A stretch of 57,993 bases of DNA from Saprospiraceae bacterium. GTDB lineage: Bacteria > Bacteroidota > Bacteroidia > Chitinophagales > Saprospiraceae. The translations under genes were made by a program, and so were the position numbers. The notes beneath the pieces were generated by a model. The model made no database searches. It was not told the DNA's origin and was given only the letters and a program-made list of their open reading frames with translations. This document shows positions 25,911-34,788 of the stretch, piece by piece. How positions within the stretch are numbered: the stretch's first letter is position 1; each line of letters starts with the position of its first letter. Where the stretch lies: contig JALVEE010000324.1 in the NCBI GenBank assembly GCA_027008645.1, forward strand, positions 1-57,993, in the 5' to 3' direction.

Positions 25911-26987
25911 ATGATATTTATAAAAGAATATTCGGATTTAATAGATGTAGTAGCAGCCATTTTATGTCTTGTTTTTAGTATTGTTTTCATATCAAAAACA
26001 AATAAGAAAAATAGTAGTATTTTATTTTTAGGCTTATACTTATTGGTGTACTCTTCCGAGTCTATTGGGATTCTTTTAAATCTTTTCCCGGCTTTCAGGG
26101 GAAATCCCAGGCTTGAATTACTGCCTATTAATTTATTATTATTGAGGCATCCTCTTTTGTTGATGTATGTTCAAAAACTTGCCTATTTCAATAAGAAGAC
26201 GCTTCCGAAATACTTTTTTCTATTTGGATTTTTCGAATTTATATTTTTTCTCATATTGTTTATATTTAATATTCAAGGGTTTTTACATTCAAAGCTATAT
26301 GTCTGGCATATAATATTAGGCAATATATATATGTTAGTATTTTCCATTTATATATTGAAATGGATAAAAAAACACTTGCAAGAATATGGTGACAAGTACA
26401 ATAAACTGTTAAAAGGGCAAATAAAGTGGGTGAGAAATTATATTTGGGCTGATATGCTATTGGGCTTTTTCTTAGTAGTATTCCCGTTTTTTTATTACCC
26501 AAAATGGTTGGCTTTTGTTTTTTGGTTATACTATTTGGGCTTAACCTTTTGGACTGTTTACCGGGGGTTTTATCATATTGGAATGTTTGATTTTTCATCT
26601 ATAAAATTGTCGGGGTCAAATCCAAAAAAAACAATTAATCATCAGTCTTTTTCAAAAGATTTTGACAGGATAAAAAATCATGTTAGTAAAAAGGAAACAT
26701 TCACAAATCCTGATTTATCCATTCAAGATGTTTCAAAGAGTTTAAATATTCCGGCAGCTAAAGTATCCCAAGCGATAAACGGATGTAGTAATATGAATTT
26801 TAAAGCCTATGTCAATTCCATTAGAATTGAATACTCAAAAGAATTACTAAGAGATGCAAAATATGACAAATACTCTATTGAGGGGATTGCTAATGAAACC
26901 GGTTTTAAATCCAGAAGCGCTTTCTATACTGCATTTAAAACTAATACAAGTTTAACTCCTGCTCAATTCAAGAAGAAACAAGTATAG
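25911..26987 (+). CDS. Membrane-bound AraC-family regulator
   Basis: The first 220 or so residues of this 358-residue protein contain about six or seven hydrophobic segments (for example VVAAILCLVFSIVFI, FFLFGFFEFIFFLILFIF, ADMLLGFFLVVFPFFYY, FVFWLYYLGLTFWTVY). The C-terminal 110 residues are an AraC-type DNA-binding domain: LSIQDVSKSLNIPAAKVSQAIN, YSIEGIANETGFKSRSAFYTAFKTNTSLTPAQFKKKQ. Such 7TM-HTH regulators are common in Bacteroidota and link a membrane signal to transcription. The target is unknown; the downstream outer-membrane barrel gene (120 bases away, with its own promoter box) is the nearest candidate. It shares a plus-strand run with the thioredoxin-like gene. Confidence 0.9.
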   Translation: MIFIKEYSDLIDVVAAILCLVFSIVFISKTNKKNSSILFLGLYLLVYSSESIGILLNLFPAFRGNPRLELLPINLLLLRHPLLLMYVQKLAYFNKKTLPKYFFLFGFFEFIFFLILFIFNIQGFLHSKLYVWHIILGNIYMLVFSIYILKWIKKHLQEYGDKYNKLLKGQIKWVRNYIWADMLLGFFLVVFPFFYYPKWLAFVFWLYYLGLTFWTVYRGFYHIGMFDFSSIKLSGSNPKKTINHQSFSKDFDRIKNHVSKKETFTNPDLSIQDVSKSLNIPAAKVSQAINGCSNMNFKAYVNSIRIEYSKELLRDAKYDKYSIEGIANETGFKSRSAFYTAFKTNTSLTPAQFKKKQV

Positions 26988-27070
26988 TTTTAAAACATAA
27001 AATGTGTCTTGAAATCATGTTTTAGGACAATTAAACAGCATATTTTCTTATTTAATGACATTAATACAAA

Positions 27071-27078
27071 TATCTTTG
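27071..27078 (+). promoter_or_regulatory. TAnnTTTG box of the outer-membrane barrel gene
   Basis: TATCTTTG matches the -7 consensus and is followed by GCGCC, putting transcription start about 20 bases before the ATG at 27107. An imperfect inverted repeat TGTCTT/AGGACA (27005-27029) lies upstream and could be an operator. Confidence 0.45.
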
Positions 27079-27106
27079 CGCCATTATTAATCAAAAAATA
27101 AAGAAA

Positions 27107-27616
27107 ATGAAAAAAACAATTTTAATTTTATTAGTGTTTTTAGGTGTCGGTTTATCCGTGAATGCTCAGAGTAATTTTGAGGTGGGAATCAATGCCGGAT
27201 TACCGGTTGGTAATGTTGTTGAAAAATTCACGGATTATACAGTTGGATTTGAAGCCAATTATTATTTTTTATATCTAAATAATTTAAAAGTTGGTGCATC
27301 TGCCGGATATTTGTTTTTTAAGGGTAAAAATGATAAAACCGTTTCTTATGAAAACACACAATTTTTGCCTGTTGCAGCCAGTTTTCGTTTCACAATAGCT
27401 GATAGGTTGGTCTTAGGAACTGATGTGGGATATGGTATTGGGCTATCTCCAAAAGGAAATGAAGGTGGGTTTTATATACGTCCGTCATTAGGTTATAATA
27501 TAACTTCCGGCACAACTTTACAAGCATCTTTTTATAGTATTGATGCAAAAGACAAAACAGATACATCCCAATATGAATTTGGAAGTATCTCTTTGGGATT
27601 AGTATTTAGATTATAA
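27107..27616 (+). CDS. Small outer-membrane beta-barrel protein
   Basis: The 169-residue protein has a clean signal peptide (MKKTILILLVFLGVGLSVNA). The mature part is made of alternating short amphipathic strands, such as FEVGINAGLPVGNV, VGFEANYYFLYL, LVLGTDVGYGIG and FGSISLGLVFRL, and it ends in Phe-Arg-Leu, typical of an eight-stranded OmpX/OmpW-like barrel. The function is unknown; such proteins often report envelope or lipid state. It has its own promoter box and a strong terminator, so it is monocistronic. The upstream neighbour is a membrane AraC-type regulator. Confidence 0.82.
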   Translation: MKKTILILLVFLGVGLSVNAQSNFEVGINAGLPVGNVVEKFTDYTVGFEANYYFLYLNNLKVGASAGYLFFKGKNDKTVSYENTQFLPVAASFRFTIADRLVLGTDVGYGIGLSPKGNEGGFYIRPSLGYNITSGTTLQASFYSIDAKDKTDTSQYEFGSISLGLVFRL

Positions 27617-27634
27617 TGCTGGTAGAAAGTTAAG

Positions 27635-27679
27635 ACAAAATTAGTTCAATATTGGAAGATTGAGCTAATTTTGTTTTTT
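27635..27679 (+). terminator. Rho-independent terminator after the barrel gene
   Basis: A 16-base-pair stem (ACAAAATTAGTTCAAT, 27635-27650, with ATTGAGCTAATTTTGT, 27659-27674, one G-U pair) has an 8-base loop and is followed by a T run. Confidence 0.82.
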
Positions 27680-27711
27680 ATTAAAATAGTAAGTATTCGA
27701 AAAAAAATAAT

Positions 27712-29082
27712 ATGAAACAATACAAATATCTTTTTCTGCTTTTATTGTTGAGTATAGCAATGGTTTCATGCGCTTCACTTTTTGGTCCCTCCCAAGAGGA
27801 AGCCGAAGCTCTAATTGCAAAAAAAGATTTAGAAATAGACTCCATTTCCGAAGTATTAAAACAACAACTTCCCGGACTCCCCGAAGATATATCAAAAAAT
27901 ATTGTAATTCTCGGAAATCCAAAAGCAAACACAGTTATTATAAACGCACAGGGAGGTCCAATGACATCTCTTCATAATTTCGAAAATGCTTATTCTTTAA
28001 TTCAAGCAAAAATCAGTTTTGATAGTGTGTTTTTAATTAATGTACACCAGTATCAAACATTGAGAACAAAGGAATTTGAGAGCAAGCTTATCAATTTTGA
28101 AGATGCTAAAAAATATGATTCGGAATCTGTAAGAATACTCGCTGAAGTAGTCAATTATTTTAAAAGTAAAGGCAGTAGAGTGATTGTTTTGGGAATTTCA
28201 TTTGGGGCTTTTGTCGTGGAGGATTTATTGGCAAATTATCCCTCTAATGCTGATAAATATATAATAGTAGTAGGTCGTCTTGATATGCCGGATAAGGTGT
28301 GGCAAGAATTTGCCAAAGGCAATTATGTCGGATTCAAATATAAACACGGAGAGCCTGAAATTGTCAAATTTACAGCTGAAGAAGCCGGAATGGGAGGAGG
28401 AAATACAATTGGAGATAAAAACACGTCGATATTGGCTGCAGGTTTGGGCTATAAACGATTTACACAACTTTTAAGAGAAAAAGATTTAAGTAAAGTGGTC
28501 TATTTTTACGGTTATAAAGATGACCAAGTAGGAAGGCTTTCTAATGAAGAAATAAAATTTCTGAAATCAAAAAATGTTCCCTTTTTGCATTATGATAAAG
28601 ATCACGGAGGAACAATTGACGAATTTTTGGTCAATGATTTTAAAAAGATTGTTTATGAAATTGAAAATGACAGGAATAACAATTTGCCCTTAGTTAATTT
28701 TTTAAAGAAAAACTATGCCAAAGAAGAAATGCCAAAAAATTCTGACTACGCAATAAAAGAAATAGAATTTGATAGCAATCCGCAAACTAAAGAATATATT
28801 TTATTGGCTATTTCCGGGATGCAAGAATGTGGAAGTGGAGGTTGTAATATGTATATTATAAATGAATTAGGTACTGCATTGTGTAAGACAACAGTCGTTA
28901 ATACACCAATCTACATAGAGGCAGGGAAAAAGTATCCTGATATAGTAGTGTGGAGTGATGGAAAATACAGAAAGCTTGTTTTTGATGGAGAACAATATTC
29001 ACCTAATGCTTCAGTCGCCGAGGGAGTTGAGGAAAGTGAGATAAATACTGCCGGAAAATATAGATTGCTATTTTCTCAGTAA
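27712..29082 (+). CDS. Lipoprotein with alpha/beta-hydrolase-like domain, function unknown
   Basis: This 456-residue protein has lipidated Cys20 (MVSCASLF), then a short predicted helix. Residues about 60-325 read as an alpha/beta-hydrolase: NTVIINAQGGPMTS (oxyanion strand), a nucleophile elbow VLGISFGAF with Ser163, a candidate acid in FYGYKDDQVG, and a candidate catalytic His in YDKDHGGT. The last 110 residues are separate, with a cysteine-containing loop (GMQECGSGGCN), and match no family I recognise. It is probably an envelope-anchored esterase or peptidase. The next gene (29183) is another lipoprotein with a similar Cys-Ala-x-Leu-Phe start, and the two may work together. Substrate unknown. 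Confidence 0.75.
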   Translation: MKQYKYLFLLLLLSIAMVSCASLFGPSQEEAEALIAKKDLEIDSISEVLKQQLPGLPEDISKNIVILGNPKANTVIINAQGGPMTSLHNFENAYSLIQAKISFDSVFLINVHQYQTLRTKEFESKLINFEDAKKYDSESVRILAEVVNYFKSKGSRVIVLGISFGAFVVEDLLANYPSNADKYIIVVGRLDMPDKVWQEFAKGNYVGFKYKHGEPEIVKFTAEEAGMGGGNTIGDKNTSILAAGLGYKRFTQLLREKDLSKVVYFYGYKDDQVGRLSNEEIKFLKSKNVPFLHYDKDHGGTIDEFLVNDFKKIVYEIENDRNNNLPLVNFLKKNYAKEEMPKNSDYAIKEIEFDSNPQTKEYILLAISGMQECGSGGCNMYIINELGTALCKTTVVNTPIYIEAGKKYPDIVVWSDGKYRKLVFDGEQYSPNASVAEGVEESEINTAGKYRLLFSQ

Positions 29083-29182
29083 TTTTGGGATTAAATAACG
29101 ATTCAACGTGGAAATGTCTGTAAAAAATCGATTCTTAAAAAAATGATTTAGGAAGATATTATAAAACTAAAATATACATAAA

Positions 29183-30202
29183 ATGAAAACAAAAAAAACT
29201 ATAAAAGCAATTTTTATTTTACTTGTATTATCATTAACAAGTTGTGCAAATCTTTTTGAAAAGGCTTTTGTCCCTGACAAATCGTTGGAACATTATCGAA
29301 AAGATGTAATACAAAAAACTGATAATCCTAAAGTATTGTATATACAAAACCCTGAACTTGAAACAATCGGTGCCATTGAAGATGGTTATTTGTATATGGG
29401 AGAAGCGTATATTGAAAGCGAAGATTTTAACGATAAAGGTCAAGCAATAGATTTAGCGAAAAAGATTGGTGCCAGTTTGGTTTTAATCCATAAAAAGTTT
29501 GAGAGAACTAAGAAAGTTTATGACAACCCGTCGCCTGCTTTTCCTGTTTCAAAATATCCTGTTGTTGTGGATAACAAGACGGTATTTACTTCCGGTTATC
29601 AGCCAACTATTCAATATTCGGTTGAATTTGACTCAAAAGGAAAGAAAACAAAAGAAAAAGTAACTACAAATATAACTCCCGGCATCCCAATTTTAGAATA
29701 TCAAGCCAATAACAAAAAAAATAATAAATCTAAGGAAAATAAAGTGGTGAGTACAGCTAAAGCTCTTAATATTTGGCGTGTTCCTTTGGATCAAAGAAAT
29801 TATTATGCTGTTCCACACGGTCAAGTTGCTGTGGTGCTTCCAAAAGAGAATAACGAAAAAGAAGTGGAAGTCAATTCTTATTATGCCAGCTTTTGGGCCA
29901 AAACAAATTATCCACCTGCTTTGGGTGTTCAAGCTACGGATTTGGATGATGAAACCAAACAAAAATTACAGATAAACCATGGAGCAATTATTTGGGCTGT
30001 CAGGAATGATTCTCCTGCTTCAAAAGTGCCATTGTATCGTGGTGATATTCTACTTTCTTTAAATGATGAACCAATACTCAATTCCGGAGTTCAAATGGGA
30101 ACTCTAATAAGGAAAAATGCAGGAAAAACCGTGAAATTAGAGATTTTTAGAAATGGGGAAGTACTTGTTAAAGAGGTTAAATTGGGTAGAAAATCTTTTT
30201 AA
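29183..30202 (+). CDS. PDZ-domain lipoprotein
   Basis: This 339-residue protein has lipidated Cys21 (LSLTSCANLF). Residues about 25-240 are an uncharacterised domain with a recognisable LIHKKFERTKKVYDN strand, an ASLVL core, and a second half containing YYASFWAKTNYPPALGV. The C-terminal 95 residues form a PDZ domain: LGVQATDLDDE, GAIIWAVRNDSPASKVPLYRGDILLSLNDEPI and VKLEIFRNGEVLVKEVKLG. It carries no protease domain, so it is a binding or adaptor protein in the envelope. It lies 100 bases after the hydrolase-like lipoprotein and 124 bases before a small membrane protein, all on the plus strand. Confidence 0.83.
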   Translation: MKTKKTIKAIFILLVLSLTSCANLFEKAFVPDKSLEHYRKDVIQKTDNPKVLYIQNPELETIGAIEDGYLYMGEAYIESEDFNDKGQAIDLAKKIGASLVLIHKKFERTKKVYDNPSPAFPVSKYPVVVDNKTVFTSGYQPTIQYSVEFDSKGKKTKEKVTTNITPGIPILEYQANNKKNNKSKENKVVSTAKALNIWRVPLDQRNYYAVPHGQVAVVLPKENNEKEVEVNSYYASFWAKTNYPPALGVQATDLDDETKQKLQINHGAIIWAVRNDSPASKVPLYRGDILLSLNDEPILNSGVQMGTLIRKNAGKTVKLEIFRNGEVLVKEVKLGRKSF

Positions 30203-30326
30203 AGAAAATAAAAATATTGGATTGGAGCGACTTGACCAAAGATGAATTGATTGAAAAGGCAATTCTTGAATTGAAATAATCGACTTTTTTGTATATGGGG
30301 TATCTCGTTGTTGTAAAAATGATAAT

Positions 30327-30737
30327 ATGAGCAAAAAACACTTTCTATTTTTCATACTTAATTTATTATTGGTAACAATATTTATTTCTCTTATTATTTA
30401 CTTTAATAATGGAAAAGAAAATGATTTTCCGTATGATTCTTTAGGAGTAGCTGTTTTGATTTCGATGCCCATTGTGTATTTGCAATATCCAATATTAAAT
30501 CTGAAAAATAATTGGTTGTACAAGTCTGTAGTACTCTATCTGTCCATGCTTGTCTTTTTATTTGTATTTGGTATTGCGATGATATATATAGATACCGGTT
30601 TTAAAGGAGATACTATATTTTCCGTATTTTATGCGGGTGCAGCTATGAGTATTTTAGGACAAGTATTTGGATTTGTTTTTGGTTTTTTGCCCATTCTGAT
30701 TATTAATTATATTTATAGAAATTATTTTTTTAGATAG
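30327..30737 (+). CDS. Small integral membrane protein, function unknown
   Basis: I do not recognise this 136-residue protein. It has four likely membrane segments: residues about 6-24 (FFILNLLLVTIFISLIIYF), 38-57, 68-90 (VVLYLSMLVFLFVFGIAMIYI) and 105-128, with a basic C-terminal end (YIYRNYFFR). The cytoplasmic and periplasmic loops are very short. It follows the PDZ lipoprotein in the same orientation and may belong to the same envelope group, but the 124-base gap leaves that open. No promoter of good quality was seen before it. Confidence 0.7.
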   Translation: MSKKHFLFFILNLLLVTIFISLIIYFNNGKENDFPYDSLGVAVLISMPIVYLQYPILNLKNNWLYKSVVLYLSMLVFLFVFGIAMIYIDTGFKGDTIFSVFYAGAAMSILGQVFGFVFGFLPILIINYIYRNYFFR

Positions 30738-30905
30738 AAAGTACCTGTACGAAAACAAGAAATTTTAGCCGGTATTTTGAGCTCGTAATAGAAATACTTA
30801 TGAATAATGCGGGTTAAATCCGGTCTGTTAAATGCAGATATAAGCCAAAAATGAAATACGGCTTATAAATATCACAATATAATAATAATGAATATTGGTT
30901 ATAAT

Positions 30906-30936
30906 TTTGCTACACTTAAAATAATAAGTAACTTTG
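30906..30936 (+). promoter_or_regulatory. Full-consensus Bacteroidota promoter of the GH109-like gene
   Basis: TTTG (30906-30909), a 19-base spacer and TAACTTTG (30929-30936) match the TTTG-N19-21-TAnnTTTG consensus exactly. Transcription would begin about 22 bases before the ATG at 30965. Confidence 0.7.
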
Positions 30937-30964
30937 TACGATAACTCAAAAAAATATATCAAGA

Positions 30965-32326
30965 ATGAAAAATCAAGAATCAAGAAGATCTTTTCTTAAA
31001 AAAACCGCAGTGGTAGGCACAGGATTGGCTGCTTTTCCCCAATTTGCTTTTGGAAATGTATTTTCTAAGCAAAAACTAAAAGTGGGATTGATTGGAGTCG
31101 GTTTGAGAGGGACTAACCATTTGAATAATTTGTTAGATAGGGATGATGTTATTGTGACGGCGATATGTGATACAGATCCAAGAAGAATAAAAATAGCTAC
31201 GGATATTATAACAAAGAAAGGCGGTAAAAAACCTTTGGTTTTTGGTAAAAATGATTATGATTACCGCAATCTTTTGGAATTGGAAGAGGTGGATGCCGTG
31301 ATAAGTTCTACCCCTTGGCTTTGGCATACACGTATGACAAAAGATGCTATGCTTGCAGGGAAGTATGCCGGAGTGGAAGTGTCGGCAGCAAATACATTAG
31401 AAGAATGCTGGGATCTTGTCAATACTCATGAACAAACGGGTACACATATGATGATTTTGGAAAATGTTAATTATCGTAGAGATGTAATGGCTGTTTTGAA
31501 TATGGTAAGACAGGGTGTGTTTGGTGAATTGGTTCACCTGCGAGGTGGATATCAACACGATCTTAGAAAAGTTAAACTCAATGATGGTAAAACAGCCTAC
31601 GGTAAAGGGGTGGAGTTTGGAGCAAAAGGTATATCGGAGTCTGCTTGGCGTACGCAACATTCATTGAAGAGAAATGCTGATATATATCCTACTCATGGTC
31701 TGGGACCAATAGCGACAATGGATAATATCAACAGGGGAAATAGATTTGTTTCTCTGAGCTCAAATGCTACTAAAACCCGGGGATTGCACAATTATATCGT
31801 AGAAAACGGGGGAGAAGATCACCCTAATGCTAAATTGAAATTTAAACTCGGTGATATAGTTACGTCAACAATCGAAACAGCAGGCGGGGAAACAATTATT
31901 CTTACTCACGATACTAATCTTCCCAGACCGTATTCACTTGGGTTTAGAGTGCAGGGAACTAAAGGATTGTGGGAAGTAGATGGAAATAGGATATATGTAG
32001 AGGGGGTATCAAAACCACATCATTGGGAAGAAGCTACCAAATGGCTTGAAAAATACGATCATCCATTGTGGCAAAAATTCGGCAAACACGCGGAAGGAGC
32101 CGGTCATGGAGGAATGGATTTCTTTGTACTGAATGCTTTTGTTGAATCCGCAAAACAGAATATTGCTCCTCCTTTAGATGTCTATGATGCAGCTGCTTGG
32201 AGCTCAGTTACTCCATTGTCCGAAATGTCTATTGAAAATAACGGTGCTCCGCAAGATTTTCCCGATTTTACAAGAGGAATGTGGATAAAAAGAAAACCGT
32301 ATAATTGGATGAAAGACACATATTAA
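30965..32326 (+). CDS. GH109-like Gfo/Idh/MocA protein (putative alpha-N-acetylgalactosaminidase), Tat-exported
   Basis: The 453-residue protein has a twin-arginine signal (ESRRSFLKKTAVVG) and a hydrophobic run to about residue 30. The Rossmann domain starts KVGLIGVGLRGTNHLNNLL and binds NAD(H), followed by VTAICDTDP. The C-terminal part contains GGMDFFVLNAF and LDVYDAAAWSSVTPLSE, then the distinctive DFPDFTRGMW. These features match GH109, whose members hydrolyse alpha-GalNAc with a redox-neutral NAD cycle in the periplasm, rather than generic oxidoreductases. The cofactor would bind before Tat export. It is monocistronic, with a perfect promoter and a bidirectional terminator. It may extend the glycan-degrading capacity of the first 19 kb, although it is separated from it by 12 kb. 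Confidence 0.85.
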   Translation: MKNQESRRSFLKKTAVVGTGLAAFPQFAFGNVFSKQKLKVGLIGVGLRGTNHLNNLLDRDDVIVTAICDTDPRRIKIATDIITKKGGKKPLVFGKNDYDYRNLLELEEVDAVISSTPWLWHTRMTKDAMLAGKYAGVEVSAANTLEECWDLVNTHEQTGTHMMILENVNYRRDVMAVLNMVRQGVFGELVHLRGGYQHDLRKVKLNDGKTAYGKGVEFGAKGISESAWRTQHSLKRNADIYPTHGLGPIATMDNINRGNRFVSLSSNATKTRGLHNYIVENGGEDHPNAKLKFKLGDIVTSTIETAGGETIILTHDTNLPRPYSLGFRVQGTKGLWEVDGNRIYVEGVSKPHHWEEATKWLEKYDHPLWQKFGKHAEGAGHGGMDFFVLNAFVESAKQNIAPPLDVYDAAAWSSVTPLSEMSIENNGAPQDFPDFTRGMWIKRKPYNWMKDTY

Positions 32327-32348
32327 ACAACTAAAATACCCACAAAAA

Positions 32349-32378
32349 AAGAGCAATCCTCATACGAAGATTGCTCTT
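32349..32378. terminator. Bidirectional terminator between GH109-like and HU genes
   Basis: The stem AAGAGCAATC (32349-32358) pairs perfectly with GATTGCTCTT (32369-32378). It is flanked by A-rich sequence on the left and AAAATTT on the right, and serves both convergent genes. Confidence 0.8.
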
Positions 32379-32403
32379 AAAATTTGATTTGTAGTTAATC
32401 AAA

Positions 32404-32676
32404 CTATCTTACTGCATCTTTCAACGCTTTTCCAGGCTTGAATTTAACAAGATTCATTGCTGGTATCTTCAATTCAGCACCTGTTGCAGGGTTTTTACCT
32501 ACTCTTGCTTTTCTTTTTGAAATAGAAAATGTGCCAAATCCTATGAATGCAGCCTTGTCTTCTTTAGTCAAAGCGTCTTGAATTCCGTCAAATGTAGCGT
32601 TGATTGCTTCTGTTGCTTGAGCTTTTGAAATATTTGCTTTCTCAGCTACCAATTTAATTAAATCTCCTTTGTTCAT
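32404..32676 (-). CDS. hup: HU-family DNA-binding protein
   Basis: This 90-residue protein has the whole HU/IHF fold: MNKGDLIKLVAEKANISKAQATEAINATFDGI in pieces at the N-terminus, GFGTFSISKRKARVGKNPATG for the DNA-binding beta arm (with the RxGxNPxTG signature), and the C-terminal FKPGKALKDAV helix. It bends and compacts DNA as a dimer. Length is exact for HU. It has its own promoter and shares a terminator with the convergent GH109-like gene. Whether it is the HU-beta-like housekeeping copy or a paralogue cannot be decided here. Confidence 0.97.
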   Translation of the reverse strand: MNKGDLIKLVAEKANISKAQATEAINATFDGIQDALTKEDKAAFIGFGTFSISKRKARVGKNPATGAELKIPAMNLVKFKPGKALKDAVR

Positions 32677-32714
32677 TTGTTAACTTTTAATTAATAAAAA
32701 TAATTTTTGCACGG

Positions 32715-32744
32715 CAAAGGTATAATAAAAATCAATTATACAAA
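32715..32744 (-). promoter_or_regulatory. Promoter of the HU gene
   Basis: On the minus strand, TTTG (32741-32744), 18 bases, then TACCTTTG (32715-32722) fits the Bacteroidota consensus with a spacer one base short. The leader would be about 30 bases. Confidence 0.6.
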
Positions 32745-32949
32745 AAAAAATAACAAAAACTTTACAAATGCCTTATTTTAGGCATTTTGAACAAATATGA
32801 TAAAATCATTATATATTATAAAAAATACAATATTATATTTTTATATGTGTAAGTGTTTTTTTTGTCCTCGAAATAGTCTCATTTTGTGAAAAATCGATAT
32901 CGTTTTATTAAAAACAAATGCTTTGTACCAAAATATCATTCATTTTATG

Positions 32950-32957
32950 TAAATTTG
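32950..32957 (+). promoter_or_regulatory. TAnnTTTG box upstream of recA
   Basis: TAAATTTG followed by TAAT lies about 127 bases before the recA ATG. No -33 element was found at the standard distance, so it is only a candidate. Confidence 0.35.
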
Positions 32958-33083
32958 TAATATATTTAAAAAATAAATCTATATAATAGCGATTGGGCAT
33001 TATTATTTTTACAGGAAGCTATTGATTCTTAATTTGTTTTCTGTCTGCCCTTAACGTTTTAAAAAAAATGCAAAAATAAAAAT

Positions 33084-34106
33084 ATGTCAGATAATAAAGA
33101 GAAACTAAAAGCACTCCAAATGACAATCAATAAATTGGAAAAGTCATATGGTAAAGGAGTTATAATGAAATTGGGTGATAAAGCCATTGTTAATGTAGAT
33201 ACTATACCAACGGGGTCTTTGGGCTTGGATATAGCTTTGGGAATAGGTGGACTACCCAGAGGTAGAGTGATTGAAATATACGGTCCTGAATCTTCAGGTA
33301 AAACCACACTTGCCATTCACACCATAGCAGAAGCACAAAAAAAAGGGGGTATTGCGGCATTTATCGACGCAGAACACGCTTTTGACAGAAATTATGCGGA
33401 AGCTCTCGGTGTGGATATTGATAATCTGTTGATTTCACAACCTGATAATGGCGAACAAGCTTTGGAGATAACGGAAAACTTGATTCGTTCGGGAGCTATC
33501 GATATTATAGTGATTGACTCTGTTGCTGCATTGACACCGAGAAGTGAAATAGAAGGCGAAATGGGTGATTCCAAGATGGGATTGCATGCAAGATTGATGT
33601 CACAGGCTCTTAGAAAACTTACGGGTACTATTGGAAGAACCGGAGCAACGTGTATTTTTATAAATCAGTTGAGAGAAAAAATTGGTGTAATGTTTGGAAA
33701 TCCTGAAACAACTACCGGAGGTAATGCATTGAAATTTTATGCTTCTGTAAGATTGGATATCCGTAAAGCCGGTGCTGCAATAAAGGATAAAGAGGGTAAT
33801 ATCATCGGTAATCCCGTAAAAGTGAAGGTTGCTAAGAATAAACTTGCTGCCCCATTTAAACTCGCATTATTCGACATTATTTATGGAGAGGGGATATCAA
33901 AAACTGGAGAGATTCTCGATATAGCTGTTGACTTGGATCTGATTAAAAAGTCCGGGTCTTGGTATGCATACGGCGATACTAAAATTGCTCAAGGACGGGT
34001 TGCAGCCGTACAGTTTCTTAAAGATAATCCGGAAGTTGCTGAAGAATTGGAGCAAATAATCAAGGAAAAGTATTTGCCTCATTTGTATGAGAATAAAGAG
34101 GAATAG
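33084..34106 (+). CDS. recA: RecA recombinase
   Basis: The 340-residue protein carries all RecA blocks: Walker A GPESSGKT (residues 67-74), the [10 protein letters not shown] and [24 protein letters not shown] Walker B region, the L1/L2 DNA-binding loops ([42 protein letters not shown]) and a C-terminal acidic tail (YENKEE). It forms filaments on single-stranded DNA for homologous recombination and repair, and acts as co-protease for SOS regulators where they exist. Length is normal. It is transcribed alone, away from HU; no recX follows. Confidence 0.99.
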   Translation: MSDNKEKLKALQMTINKLEKSYGKGVIMKLGDKAIVNVDTIPTGSLGLDIALGIGGLPRGRVIEIYGPESSGKTTLAIHTIAEAQKKGGIAAFIDAEHAFDRNYAEALGVDIDNLLISQPDNGEQALEITENLIRSGAIDIIVIDSVAALTPRSEIEGEMGDSKMGLHARLMSQALRKLTGTIGRTGATCIFINQLREKIGVMFGNPETTTGGNALKFYASVRLDIRKAGAAIKDKEGNIIGNPVKVKVAKNKLAAPFKLALFDIIYGEGISKTGEILDIAVDLDLIKKSGSWYAYGDTKIAQGRVAAVQFLKDNPEVAEELEQIIKEKYLPHLYENKEE

Positions 34107-34277
34107 AGTATTGTAAATTGTAAAATAAACTCGTTTTGGTATATTTTTAATGCACCTCATGCTAATTCAAAAGGAGTTCGATGTTAATAAGTTATTAATT
34201 TTAATGCTTTATGCAATGATTTTTATATTTTTTTGTTTATATTTGAGGATATTGTTTAATTCTTAAAAATTTTATAG

Positions 34278-34712
34278 ATGAAAAATATTAAAAACTTAGC
34301 TCTTGTATTGGCGATGATTTTCTTCGCTCAGATAGCAATTGGTCAATCGGTACTCGGAGTTTGGAAAACCATAGATGATAAAACGGGTGAACCAAAGTCT
34401 CATGTGAAAATTTATAAAAAAGACGGAAAAGTTTTCGGTAGGGTAGTGAAACTATTGCCCAAAGCTACTACTAGTACATGTGATGGCTGTCCGGGTGACA
34501 AAAACGGTAAAAGCTTGCTCGATGTTGATATACTATGGGATTTGGAATCCGACGGTGACGGAGTTTGGGATGATGGTAAAATAGTGGATCCTGCTAATGG
34601 GAAAGTATATAGTTGTAAAATTTCTCTGGAATCAGAAGACAAATTGAAAGTAAGAGGATATATCGGATTTTCTCTGTTCGGGAGAACACAAATATGGTAT
34701 AGAGTAAAATAA
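34278..34712 (+). CDS. DUF2147-family secreted protein
   Basis: The 144-residue protein has a signal peptide of about 22 residues (ending IAIGQ). The mature part is a small lipocalin-like beta-barrel of the DUF2147 family: VLGVWKTIDDKTGEPKSHVKIYKKDGKVFGRVVKLL, then CDGCPGDKNGKSLLDVDILWDLE, and RGYIGFSLFGRTQIWYRV at the end. The CDGCPG loop is typical. The function of the family is not known; members are periplasmic and often found near envelope or stress genes. Monocistronic, ended by a clear terminator. Confidence 0.9.
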   Translation: MKNIKNLALVLAMIFFAQIAIGQSVLGVWKTIDDKTGEPKSHVKIYKKDGKVFGRVVKLLPKATTSTCDGCPGDKNGKSLLDVDILWDLESDGDGVWDDGKIVDPANGKVYSCKISLESEDKLKVRGYIGFSLFGRTQIWYRVK

Positions 34713-34740
34713 TTATACTTATTTTTACATTTCAGATTAG

Positions 34741-34766
34741 AGGCAAGTTAACTAATTTGCCTTTTT
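34741..34766 (+). terminator. Terminator after the DUF2147 gene
   Basis: AGGCAA (34741-34746) pairs with TTGCCT (34757-34762), extended by partial pairing inside, followed by a T-rich run. Confidence 0.65.
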
Positions 34767-34788
34767 CTTTGTAAACAATATTTGCTCA

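Larger units (their letters stand above)
32677..33083. other. 407-base divergent region between HU and RecA genes
   Basis: Contains the HU promoter (minus), a TAnnTTTG box for recA, and a small hairpin AAATGCC-ttatttta-GGCATTT (32766-32787). No LexA-type palindrome was recognised. Otherwise very AT-rich with no coding signal. Confidence 0.55.

Noticed and set aside
30190-30279. Short frame reading LDWSDLTKDELIEKAILELK after the PDZ gene
   Set aside because: Only about 25 codons, no start of its own, and no family match; it could be a frameshifted tail but the evidence is too thin.
32766-32787. Hairpin AAATGCC/GGCATTT near recA as an SOS operator
   Set aside because: It does not resemble a LexA box I know and lies far upstream of the recA start; only a weak hairpin.
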